The notes under the pieces: model-generated
Database searches by the model: none
What the model was told of the DNA's origin: nothing
What the model saw: only the letters and a program-made list of their open reading frames with translations
Shown: positions 36,360 through 43,902 of the stretch, in pieces
Layout of the letters: every line of letters starts with the position of its first letter
Numbering within the stretch: the first letter of the stretch is position 1
Assembly: GCA_963783505.1 (NCBI GenBank)
Contig: CAWAOP010000057.1
Coordinates: 62,001 to 126,000 of the forward strand
From: BOG-224 sp963783505
Lineage (GTDB): Bacteria > Acidobacteriota > Terriglobia > Bryobacterales > Bryobacteraceae
Reading direction: 5' to 3'
DNA length: 64,000 bases
Made by a program: the position numbers and the translations under genes

Positions 36360-36491
36360 GCGGCCTAATCCACGCTTTCCATGGGGTTTGCGGCCGGCGG
36401 CGGCCCCGAACGGGGCAGTTTTCCCCCATTAGAGGCCGTCCGGTGGGCCAATTGACGCAGCCTGCTTGGTATACTTGGTACAACTCCAGCG

Positions 36492-37829
36492 ATGTCCAAA
36501 CTCACGCCCGGCTGGCAAAACTCGAACGTTTTGGAGTCTGTGTTCGACCAGCTTTCCGACGCTCTCGTACTTTACGATCCCGAATTCCGAATAACCGGAG
36601 TGAATCGCTCCGCGGAGAAGCTTTTTGGCATGGCGTCGGAGGCTATGCTCGGCAAGCATTGCCAGGAAATATTCCAGTGCGACGCTTGCGAGCCCGGGTG
36701 CGGCGTTCTGGTGGGGCTGAACCAGACCAACGGCTCTCCAAATTGCACGGTGCGCTTGCGTACGGGCAACGGAATGGAGCGGCTCGTGGTGATGCGCACG
36801 TCCCAGATGATGGACGACGACGGCCGGCTGAACGGCGTGGTGGCCACCATCAAGGATATAACCGAGGAAGCCGCGCCGGAGAAGCGCGAGGTGATCGCGG
36901 AATCGCCGGGCATGCGCGATGTGGTGAATTTTGTCCGCCGCGTAGCGGTCAGCGAGGCCACTACGATTCTGCTCGAAGGCGAAAACGGGACCGGAAAAGA
37001 CCTCATCGCCAAGACGCTCCACTACCAGAGTCTGCGGCAGGCGGAACCGTTCATCGCCATCAATTGCGCCGCGATCCCCGAGACTCTGCTGGAAAGCGAG
37101 TTGTTTGGCTACGAGAAAGGCGCGTTCACGGACGCGCGCTCGCAGAAACGAGGCATCTTCGAGCTGGCCGATAGGGGCACGCTTTTCCTCGACGAGATCG
37201 GCGAGATTCCGCTGATGCTCCAGGCCAAACTGCTGCGCGTGCTCGAAGATCAGAACTTCCGCCGGCTGGGCGGATTGAAAGACATCCAACTCGACTTGCG
37301 CATGATCGCGGCCACCAATAAGAATCTCCGCGAAGCCGTGCGCGAGGGCGCGTTCCGCCAGGATCTGTACTTCCGGCTGAATGTGATCCAGATCCTCATA
37401 CCGCCGCTGCGCGAGCGCACGGAAGACATTCTTCCGCTCACCCGGTTCTTCCTCGAACACTACAACCGCAAGTTCCGCCGGAGTATAGAAGGCGTGACGG
37501 AAGGCGCCGCGAAGCTCTTACTGGCGCACGATTGGCCGGGCAACGTCCGGGAATTGCGCAACGCCATCGAGCGCGCCATGATTCTCGAAGAATCCGCGCT
37601 GATCGCGCCGGCGAGCCTGCCGATCGCGATTTCGCGGCCGGAGGCCGGCTCCGCTCCGCCGCCCGCCGTGGACATTCCGAGCGAGGGCCTGTCGCTCGAA
37701 GAGAACGAGCGCAGCCTGCTGGCCCGCGCGCTGGAAAAAACCAACGGCAATCAAACCCAAGCCGCCCGCCTCCTGCGCATCACCCGCGACACGCTCCGCT
37801 ACAAGATGAAGAAGTTCCAACTGAGGTAG
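36492..37829 (+). CDS. PAS + AAA+ sigma54-type activator (Fis-family HTH)
   Basis: A 445-residue protein with a PAS domain at about 10-125 that includes CDACEPGC, a Cys cluster that could bind a metal or sense redox state. The AAA+ domain runs from about 137: Walker A GENGTGKD (a variant of GESGTGKE), ESELFGYEKGAFTDA (GAFTDA replaces GAFTGA), Walker B GTLFLDEIGEIP and the arginine-finger region FRQDLYFRLNV. A C-terminal Fis HTH ends in RDTLRYKMKKFQLR. Such proteins open sigma54 promoters with ATP. The variant loop may alter sigma54 contact. It is divergent from the redox operon, its likely target. Two partial copies of its 3' end lie downstream. Confidence 0.92.
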   Translation: MSKLTPGWQNSNVLESVFDQLSDALVLYDPEFRITGVNRSAEKLFGMASEAMLGKHCQEIFQCDACEPGCGVLVGLNQTNGSPNCTVRLRTGNGMERLVVMRTSQMMDDDGRLNGVVATIKDITEEAAPEKREVIAESPGMRDVVNFVRRVAVSEATTILLEGENGTGKDLIAKTLHYQSLRQAEPFIAINCAAIPETLLESELFGYEKGAFTDARSQKRGIFELADRGTLFLDEIGEIPLMLQAKLLRVLEDQNFRRLGGLKDIQLDLRMIAATNKNLREAVREGAFRQDLYFRLNVIQILIPPLRERTEDILPLTRFFLEHYNRKFRRSIEGVTEGAAKLLLAHDWPGNVRELRNAIERAMILEESALIAPASLPIAISRPEAGSAPPPAVDIPSEGLSLEENERSLLARALEKTNGNQTQAARLLRITRDTLRYKMKKFQLR

Positions 37830-37919
37830 GGGAGTCGACCGTTCGGAGTTTCTTGGCGCCCGGTGCACAGGAGGAAGTCGGCGCGTCCGCGCCCCTGCTG
37901 GATCAGGGTAGTTCTCGGT

Positions 37920-38483
37920 TCATCCCGTAACGAGAAACAATCCGGCGAACACCCTGAGGTCAATCAACTTCCCGACTGCTATTTGGAGGTCCAGCCATTG
38001 GCGCACGAAGGTCAAGGGCACTTCGTATACGCTAATGCGCTCGCCCTCTTCGACGACTCCTTGGCTATTGAGATGCCTCGCTACTCCACCCTGGAGCAGT
38101 ATGTCCCGGCTCGCCGAGTCCACTCGGCGTAATCCGGTCGCCGAGTAGATGCCGTTTAGTTCGTCGGTCAGGCCCGGAGATGTTGTCCCTCTGCCAAGGA
38201 ATTTGACCTCTGTGCAAGCGTAGCCAGTTTCCTCCAGCAACTCTCTTCGCACGGCAGCGGTTTCATCTTCGGCCGGATCTACCAAACCCGCCGGCAACTC
38301 TATGACTGGGCGACCCAACGGGGTGCGGATCTGCTCAACGAGGAGAATCTTTCCTTCCTCGGAGACGGCGACTATTGTGACACCGGAGGCGCCGCGCCCG
38401 CGTTTCACGTACTCCCAGCCGTTCGAGGCCCGAATGAACCGCAAGTGTTTACCGGTGTATTCAACCGTTTCGGCCTCTGGCAT
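37920..38483 (-). CDS. NUDIX hydrolase, ADP-ribose pyrophosphatase-like
   Basis: The protein is 187 residues from the ATG at 38481-38483, with GGGAGA about 8 bases upstream; an earlier in-frame start would overlap the FRG gene. The NUDIX box is complete: GLVDPAEDETAAVRRELLEETGY (positions 108-130 of a slightly longer frame). The family splits nucleoside diphosphates linked to another group, such as ADP-ribose or NADH. It lies 29 bases after the FRG-domain gene, in the same direction, as cargo between two copies of the activator-gene 3' end. It may therefore act on a product or substrate of the FRG protein, though that is inference. Confidence 0.85.
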   Translation of the reverse strand: MPEAETVEYTGKHLRFIRASNGWEYVKRGRGASGVTIVAVSEEGKILLVEQIRTPLGRPVIELPAGLVDPAEDETAAVRRELLEETGYACTEVKFLGRGTTSPGLTDELNGIYSATGLRRVDSASRDILLQGGVARHLNSQGVVEEGERISVYEVPLTFVRQWLDLQIAVGKLIDLRVFAGLFLVTG

Positions 38484-38512
38484 GCTGGCTATCTCCCAAT
38501 CCTCGCCTGTCT

Positions 38513-39490
38513 CTATTCTCGCGTCCAACCTAAGGTCTCGTTCATCCGGCCGCAAAAAGACTTCCAAAGATTCAAATCCCACCGGCTCGGGCCATAATAT
38601 CTGCGCATCCAGTCGGCGAGGCCGTCAAGCCCAGGCGCCAAAGTACGCTCCGTGATATTCATCATATCGAGCCGGTCGCGGATCTCGGGCTTAAGTTCCT
38701 TCGGAATAACTATACGGCGGCAGGCACCACGGCCGAGATGCTCAAGCCAGTCTTGCGGGTCCGCCTCCGCATCGGACATCATCGAGAGGACCGCGTATTG
38801 ACTAGTAATCCTTGGGTTAGCGGATGGCGGCTCAAAAAACACCATGAATTTTCCAAGCGGGAGCGCGGTTAGTTTCTCGAAGTACGTTAGGTCCCGCAAT
38901 CCCCCCTCAACAAGTTCCTCGACCGTAAATGCTATGGCCCCTTTGGGAAGAGGCTTCGTCAGCTCGCCGGGCACAGACTCAAGGATCTTGCCAAGACGGA
39001 CCGCCCATACGGCCCCATCCTGCCAGAAGTTCTGTAAGTCGCACGTGGCAAAGTGCAGAGCAACAAGCGGTGAATTTGTCCAGTCGAGAAGGCGAGTTGG
39101 AAGATTGTGGTGGCGAGCCACCGACAAATCGACCCAAAAGTTGTCCGTTACCGGCATTTCACGATGCGCGTATTTCCTGAAATTCCGGATCATGTTCAGC
39201 TCGACGGACTTAGTAGGCCATTTTTCGTCTACCTGTTCCACCATCCGATCGGGCCTCGGATTAGGTGGCGCGGCCTTCGACTGCTGCCGGTTCATCCTCA
39301 GAAGCGTAGTATCCAGGCGATAGTTAACGCTCGAAAGACCGTGAAATACGCTCTCCGTACGCATCCGTCTAAGGCCCTGAGAAAGGCTGCCGCGACAGAG
39401 TTCCTCCATGAGCGTATCCCACGTGAACTTGCCTTCGCCGCTTTCGGGCACATCCACCGCTGTCTTTAGATTCTCGTCGCTGGTTCCCAT
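38513..39490 (-). CDS. FRG-domain protein
   Basis: The protein is 325 residues from the ATG at 39488-39490 (GGAGAACC lies about 10 bases upstream); a longer frame is not supported. The FRG pattern is visible: ESVFHGLSSVNYRLDTTLLRM with VFHG replacing FRG, ELNMIRNFRKYA, and DLSVARHHNLPTRLLDWTNSPLVALHFAT. FRG proteins occur in mobile DNA and defence islands, and their activity is not established. A helical C-terminus (ELKPEIRDRLDMMNITERTL) follows. Its NUDIX partner is downstream. The pair sits inside a duplicated gene end and probably arrived as a cassette. Confidence 0.85.
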   Translation of the reverse strand: MGTSDENLKTAVDVPESGEGKFTWDTLMEELCRGSLSQGLRRMRTESVFHGLSSVNYRLDTTLLRMNRQQSKAAPPNPRPDRMVEQVDEKWPTKSVELNMIRNFRKYAHREMPVTDNFWVDLSVARHHNLPTRLLDWTNSPLVALHFATCDLQNFWQDGAVWAVRLGKILESVPGELTKPLPKGAIAFTVEELVEGGLRDLTYFEKLTALPLGKFMVFFEPPSANPRITSQYAVLSMMSDAEADPQDWLEHLGRGACRRIVIPKELKPEIRDRLDMMNITERTLAPGLDGLADWMRRYYGPSRWDLNLWKSFCGRMNETLGWTRE

Positions 39491-39640
39491 TCGTTTTGGT
39501 TCTCCAAAGCCTAGTCCGTCGCTGCCCCGAGCTGAGATCATGGGCGGGTCACGACAGCATCGCCCTGCCCTCGGGAATCCTATCAGGTTTCGTGGTCCAG
39601 GGCGCGGCCCGCGAGTATCGCTCCGGCGTCCGCCCGGCTG

Positions 39641-39687
39641 CCCGCGACACGCTCCGCTACAAGATGAAGAAGTTCCAACTGCGCTAA
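39641..39687 (+). pseudogene. Copy B: 3' end remnant of the sigma54 activator gene
   Basis: The last 14 codons of the activator gene (RDTLRYKMKKFQLR) are repeated in frame and followed by a stop. Over the core from CCCGCGACACG to CAACTG, the bases are identical. The last Arg codon and the stop differ (CGC TAA against AGG TAG). No start codon or ribosome site belongs to it. It separates the FRG/NUDIX cargo from the CopG/PIN cargo. Confidence 0.85.
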
Positions 39688-39748
39688 AGGCGGCGCCGCC
39701 GCGGTCCACTCCGCACCGCGGCTTCCGCGTTTCCCTTATTATGGGTAT

Positions 39749-39989
39749 ATGAACGTCACCCTCACGCTGGACGATGAAACGGTCCGCAAGGCCCGGAGAA
39801 TAGCCGTCGAGCGGGATACGACCCTGACGGGGCTGATGCGCGAGTACCTGGAGCGGCTCGTAGCCGACGAATCGGCCACCGGGCAAAGAGCGCCGGGAGC
39901 GCGAGGCGCTGGAGCGCAGCTTTCAGCGGTTCCAGTTCAAGGTCGGCAAACGCACGTGGAAGCGGGCGGACCTGTATGCCCGTTCCTGA
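39749..39989 (+). pseudogene. CopG-like (ribbon-helix-helix) antitoxin with a +1 frameshift
   Basis: The protein starts MNVTLTLDDETVRKARRIAV, then ERDTTLTGLMREYLERLVAD, an antitoxin N-terminus with the RHH strand-helix pattern. At about codon 45 (GGGCAAAGAG at 39881-39890) one extra C, probably 39884, shifts the frame. Skipping it gives ERREREALERSFQRF, then QFKVGKRTWKRADLYARS, and a stop at 39989, a normal antitoxin tail that overlaps the PIN toxin start by 14 bases. Without correction the frame runs to 40081 into the toxin gene. If real, the toxin would lack a full antitoxin, which argues for a sequence error. Confidence 0.75.
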
Positions 39990-40392
39990 TTTCCTCGATA
40001 CCAACATCCTCGTCTATGCCTACGATTCGTCCGACCCAAGAAAACAGAGCGTGGCGAGGGAGTTGGTGCGAAAGGCGATAGCCGGGGAATTGATCACCTC
40101 CACGCAGGCCCTCGCTGAATTTGCGTCCACCTTTCTGCACAAGATCAAGCCGGCCGCAAGCCCCGAGGATGTGGCCGCCATGCTGAATGCGCTCGGGCCG
40201 ATCCGCCTGGTGGTCCTCGATGCGGATACTGTGACGCGAGCGGTAGAGGTCTGCGCCGCCTACGGCGTGCATTTCTACGATGGCTTGATTGTGGCCGCCG
40301 CCGAGCGCGGCGGTTGTAAGAGAATCTGGTCCGAGGACCTAAGCGCCAAACAGAAGTACTTCGGCATCGTGGTTGAAAATCCGTTCAGGTAG
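39976..40392 (+). CDS. PIN-domain toxin (VapC-like)
   Basis: A 138-residue protein starting PVPDFLDTNILVYAYDSSDP, with the first acidic pair at LDTN, then LAEFASTFLHK with a conserved Glu and HFYDGLIVAAAERGGC with a conserved Asp, and ending WSEDLSAKQKYFGIVVENPF. The four-acid PIN site looks intact. VapC proteins cut specific RNAs. The ATG overlaps the 3' end of the antitoxin gene by 14 bases. The pair forms the second cargo behind the activator gene, lying between copies B and C of its 3' end. Confidence 0.88.
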   Translation: MPVPDFLDTNILVYAYDSSDPRKQSVARELVRKAIAGELITSTQALAEFASTFLHKIKPAASPEDVAAMLNALGPIRLVVLDADTVTRAVEVCAAYGVHFYDGLIVAAAERGGCKRIWSEDLSAKQKYFGIVVENPFR

Positions 40393-40422
40393 GCCCAGGC
40401 CCAGATCGCGTTTCAGTTCTCC

Positions 40423-40583
40423 TGGACATTCCGAGCGAGGGCCTTTCGCTCGAAGAGAACGAGCGCAACCTGCTGGCCCGCGCGCTGGAAAAAACCAACG
40501 GCAATCAAACCCAAGCCGCCCGCCTCCTGCGCATCACCCGCGACACGCTGCGGTACAAGACGAGGAAGTTCCAACTGAGGTAG
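40423..40583 (+). pseudogene. Copy C: 161-bp 3' end remnant of the sigma54 activator gene
   Basis: It aligns without gaps to 37669-37829, with 6 differences in 161 bases counted by eye, and keeps the same frame, the same stop (TAG) and the HTH code. Changes include Ser to Asn, Met to Thr and Lys to Arg. The junction lies at TGGACATTCC, 30 bases after the PIN toxin stop. It has no start codon of its own. The TonB-C/TPR gene follows 107 bases later. Confidence 0.92.
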
Positions 40584-40690
40584 CACGAGCCGGAACAGGC
40601 CGGGGCTCCGGCGTCTGCATGCGCACGCCAGATCCGTTCCTCGGCCGCCCCCTTGCGCGACGCTATCGGATCTGCAAATCTTAATGCATC

Positions 40691-42475
40691 ATGCAGAGCT
40701 TGTCCGGCAAGGCGCGCCTTTGGGCCGTCGCCCTCTGTGCGCCCGCTATTCTCGCTCCGCCCGCCCTGCGAGCGGACGCAACCATCCGCTATGAATACCA
40801 GATGACTCCCGCCGTGTTGATGCCGGCCGGAATGCCGCATTCGCAAATCGTGCGGATCAAGGGCAATAAGGCTTGGTACCAATCCGGCGACCAGACATTC
40901 GTGCTCGATTTGGCAAAGCAGGAAATGACTCTGATGGATGCCGCGGGCAAGACGTACGCCACCACTCCGCTTTCGCAGTACGCCAAACTCGCCCTCGCCG
41001 CGATGCCGGAAGCGCCCGCGGGCGTGGGCCCATCCGTTCAAGACATTTTGGCCAAGATGAAAACGACTACTCAATCCAAGGTGACCGGTAAGACCGACTC
41101 GATCCTGGGCGTGCAGGCGGCGGAGCGCGAGGTTGATTTCACCATCGAAATACCTATGCCCGAGGGCATGCCGATATCCAGCATGTCGATGAAGATGGTG
41201 GTTCACATCTGGTCCGCAAAACCGGAAGAGGCTCTTCGCCTTCCTGCCGTACGTGAATTGTCCGCGCTCAATCAGTGGCAGAAGTACGCCCTCAATTTGG
41301 GTGAGCTGTTCCAGAATATGCCGGGAGCCGGATCGGGAGCGTCCATCGTAGACGAACTTTCCAAAGATCAGTCCGTGATCCTGCGGACCACGATGGAAAT
41401 GCAGATGGGCGGCATGCCGGGCCTTGAGAATATCGCCGGCGCCGGCTTTCAAATGAAGATGGAGGCTACGGAGATTTCCGCCGCCCCCGTTGACGACTCC
41501 TTGTTTCAGATTCCCAAGGATTACGACCGGAAGCCCTTCGACCAAATTCTAAAGGCTACCATCGCAGATCTGACTCACCCCGCGAAGCTCGCCGCGGAAG
41601 GCGCCGCGCCGCCGCAGCCAGCCGGCGTAAAGGCGTATGCGCCGAGCCTCAGCCCTCTCAGCCAGGAAAGCCCGGCCTATCCGGCGGAGGCGCGCGCGCA
41701 GAACATTTATGGCGACGTCCAGCTTCTGCTCACGCTCGATGCCCAGGGTAACGTCACTGAGGCCGAACCGTTGACCGGGCCTAAGCTGCTGCGCCAGCCG
41801 GCCATCGATTCTGCCATGAAGTGGAAATTCAGGCCGGTCCTGCGGGATGGCAAGCCGGTCACGGCGCTCACGGACGTATCGGTCGATTTCTCCGAGCCGG
41901 ATGGCGGGTTTCACCCCGGAGAGATGGACTTGGCGGACGAGATGAGCGCTACCGAGCGCCTGAAGCAGTTGAAGGAAGCGATGCCCCGCACCCCGCAGCA
42001 GACGCTCGCCGATCTGGAGCAGGACAGCGGCGGCGGCGATGCCGACAGGCGCTATTACGCGCTCGATAGTCTGGCCGATGCCGCCATGAACGCGGGTGAT
42101 ACCGATAAGGCCGTGGCCTACGCCAACGAGTTGCTCTCCACAGCCGCCAAACATTCCAAAGACTGGCATACGGGCGATGCCATCCACGCAGGCAACACCG
42201 TCCTGGGGCTCGCGGCGCTGGAGCGCGGCGACGCCGGCAAGGCGGGAGATTATCTGCTGAAGTCGGCCCAGACCGACGGCTCGCCGGTGCTCGGTTCGTT
42301 CGGTCCCACCATGAAGCTGGCCAAGGCCCTTCTCGACAAGGGCGAGCGTAACGTCGTTCTCCAGTACTTAAGCCTGTGCCGTGCGTTTTGGGAGAAAGGG
42401 CGCGAAAGACTGGACCAGTGGGCCCAGGACATCGCCGCGGGCAAATCTCCGGACTTCAGCTTCAACATGCGATGA
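40691..42475 (+). CDS. Exported protein with TonB C-terminal and TPR-like domains
   Basis: A 594-residue protein with a signal peptide (ARLWAVALCAPAILAPPALRADA). An N-terminal beta-rich half (about 30-300) contains HSQIVRIKGNKAWYQ and DQTFVLDLAKQEMTLMDAAGKTY. Then comes a TonB C-terminal-like module (about 310-420: YPAEARAQNIYGDVQLLLTLDAQGNVTEAEPLTGPKLLRQPAIDSAMKWKFRP) and a helical TPR-like tail (DALDSLADAAMNAGDTDKAVAYANELLS pattern). TonB-C modules in acidobacteria occur in many exported proteins not linked to true TonB. The start follows the copy-C remnant by about 105 bases; it may be the original neighbour of the activator gene. Confidence 0.8.
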   Translation: MQSLSGKARLWAVALCAPAILAPPALRADATIRYEYQMTPAVLMPAGMPHSQIVRIKGNKAWYQSGDQTFVLDLAKQEMTLMDAAGKTYATTPLSQYAKLALAAMPEAPAGVGPSVQDILAKMKTTTQSKVTGKTDSILGVQAAEREVDFTIEIPMPEGMPISSMSMKMVVHIWSAKPEEALRLPAVRELSALNQWQKYALNLGELFQNMPGAGSGASIVDELSKDQSVILRTTMEMQMGGMPGLENIAGAGFQMKMEATEISAAPVDDSLFQIPKDYDRKPFDQILKATIADLTHPAKLAAEGAAPPQPAGVKAYAPSLSPLSQESPAYPAEARAQNIYGDVQLLLTLDAQGNVTEAEPLTGPKLLRQPAIDSAMKWKFRPVLRDGKPVTALTDVSVDFSEPDGGFHPGEMDLADEMSATERLKQLKEAMPRTPQQTLADLEQDSGGGDADRRYYALDSLADAAMNAGDTDKAVAYANELLSTAAKHSKDWHTGDAIHAGNTVLGLAALERGDAGKAGDYLLKSAQTDGSPVLGSFGPTMKLAKALLDKGERNVVLQYLSLCRAFWEKGRERLDQWAQDIAAGKSPDFSFNMR

Positions 42476-42745
42476 GCGCGCTGAGCCGCGGCGCTCCGCA
42501 TAACTCGTCGCGGTGGCGGAATAGCAGCGCCCGGCTCTCTCACGTTAAAGAAGACGCGGGGGTTAAAACCCTCAAGTTTTTCGCTTGTTTTGGCACGCCT
42601 AAAGGCGAGCCCCGATACAAACCATCCAACTTCGGATCTCAGGTTCAGTCGCGCGCATTTGCCCTCATCGCCAGGCGCTAGCCTATGATGGGTTCAGGTC
42701 CGCCGGGCAGAATCGCATAGGCGCGGCGGAGCGGAGATAGCGCTC
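42476..42745. other. Non-coding interval with two hairpins
   Basis: About 270 bases with no gene. It holds GGGGGTTAAAACCCTC (42560-42575) and GGCACGCCTAAAGGCGAGCC (42592-42611), the second a stem with one mismatch, separated by a T-rich stretch. They probably make up a dispersed repeat or the terminator of the preceding gene. The opening GTGGCGGAAT recalls a tRNA D-arm but nothing else fits a tRNA. Confidence 0.45.
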
Positions 42746-43324
42746 ATGTACCTGATCTTCGACACGGAAACCACCGGGTTGCCAACCCGGCGCGGCGCGC
42801 CGCCTTCGGACGTAACCGCCTGGCCGCGCATGGTCCAACTGGCTTGGGCAGTATACGACGCGAGCGGCAATCGAACGGCCGCACGGAGCTTCCTGATTCG
42901 TCCCGATGGCTTCACGATTCCGAAAGATGCGCAGCGGCTGCATGGCATCTCCACGGAAATCGCCGCGCGCGGCGGTGTTCCCGTGGGGGAGGCTCTCGCG
43001 CCTTTCGCCGAAGCCGCGGGCTCGGCGAAGCTGATGGTCGCGCACAATTTCAGCTACGATTCGGGCGTGGTGGGAGCCGAGTTCCACAGGCTGAAGCTGG
43101 CCAACCCAATCGCCGGCAAGCCGCGCGTTTGTACGATGGAAGCGGCGACGAGGTATTGCGCGATTCCCAGCTCGCGCGGCTTTAAATGGCCCAACCTGGA
43201 GGAATTGCACCGGAAGCTGTTTGGAGCGGGCCTCGGAGAGGCGCACAATGCCGAGGCGGACGTTGAGTCGTGCGCTAAGTGCTTTTTCGAGTTGATTCGA
43301 TTGAACGTGGTGCGGTTGAGTTAG
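42746..43324 (+). CDS. DEDDh 3'-5' exonuclease (DnaQ-like)
   Basis: A 192-residue protein with the four acidic motifs of the DnaQ family: FDTETTGLP (Asp6, Glu8), an internal Asp in HNFSYDSGVVGAEF, and HNAEADVESCAKCF giving His and Asp. The DEDDh site is therefore complete. It acts as a proofreading or processing 3'-5' exonuclease on DNA or RNA and is shorter than polymerase epsilon subunits, so it is probably stand-alone. GGAGCGGAG upstream is a fair ribosome site. Its 3' end runs 89 bases ahead of the MOSC gene. Confidence 0.9.
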   Translation: MYLIFDTETTGLPTRRGAPPSDVTAWPRMVQLAWAVYDASGNRTAARSFLIRPDGFTIPKDAQRLHGISTEIAARGGVPVGEALAPFAEAAGSAKLMVAHNFSYDSGVVGAEFHRLKLANPIAGKPRVCTMEAATRYCAIPSSRGFKWPNLEELHRKLFGAGLGEAHNAEADVESCAKCFFELIRLNVVRLS

Positions 43325-43413
43325 GGTGCGGGCTTGTTGAGAGACTTGGCAGGCGAAAGCGGCTGCCCCACTTTGATCCGCGAGTGATTGAGCTTTCGTT
43401 GTGGGATGGAACG

Positions 43414-43899
43414 ATGACTGGAACGATCGTGCAAGTGAGTATTTCCCCGGGCGGATTGCCTAAGACGGCGATCGAGGGCGGAATGATCTCGGAACTTGGA
43501 GTCGAAGGCGACCTTCACGCCCATCCTAAGGATCACGGCGGTCCGCAAAAGGCCATTCTGCTGGTTTCGGCCGAGGCCATCGAGGAGATGCGCGGGCGCG
43601 GCTATCCCGTTTACTCCGGCGCGCTGGGCGAGAATCTGACGACGCGGGGACTCGACTACCGTCAGCTTCCTGCCGGATCACGATTGCGCGCCGGCGGCGC
43701 GTTGCTCGAAATCACTCAGCCGCGCAAGCCTTGTTCCGCGCTCGATGTTTTCGGCGCCGGCCTGAAAGACGAGTTGTTCGACCCCGAGGTCAAGGCCTTG
43801 GGCGCCGCGGCGCCGCGCTGGGGACTGAGCGGCCTCTACGCCAGCGTCCTCGAACCGGGCGCCGTGCGGGCGGGGGATATAATTGCAGTCGTAGTCTGA
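43414..43899 (+). CDS. MOSC-domain protein
   Basis: The protein is 161 residues from the ATG at 43414; an earlier in-frame start at 43279 overlaps the exonuclease gene. It begins GTIVQVSISPGGLPKTAIEG and has PVYSGALGENLTTRGLDYRQLPAGSRLRAG, the MOSC core, and the conserved Cys in RKPCSALDVFG that takes part in sulfur or molybdenum-cofactor chemistry. The family includes YiiM/YcbX-like molybdenum-dependent enzymes. It ends 3 bases before glnE, so the two may be cotranscribed. Confidence 0.88.
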   Translation: MTGTIVQVSISPGGLPKTAIEGGMISELGVEGDLHAHPKDHGGPQKAILLVSAEAIEEMRGRGYPVYSGALGENLTTRGLDYRQLPAGSRLRAGGALLEITQPRKPCSALDVFGAGLKDELFDPEVKALGAAAPRWGLSGLYASVLEPGAVRAGDIIAVVV

Positions 43900-43902
43900 C
43901 CC

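Noticed and set aside
36440..36480. A sigma70 promoter TTGACG / TATACT before the activator gene
   Set aside because: Spacing of 12 bases is too short for a functional -35/-10 pair.
39496..39687. A 63-codon frame ending in the activator-gene remnant
   Set aside because: Its first part is unrelated to the activator and has no ribosome site; only the last 14 codons are meaningful.
42519..42585. A tRNA-Leu-like stretch (GTGGCGGAAT...GGGGGTTAAAACCC)
   Set aside because: No T-arm TTC loop, no acceptor stem, no CCA; it fits a hairpin repeat better.
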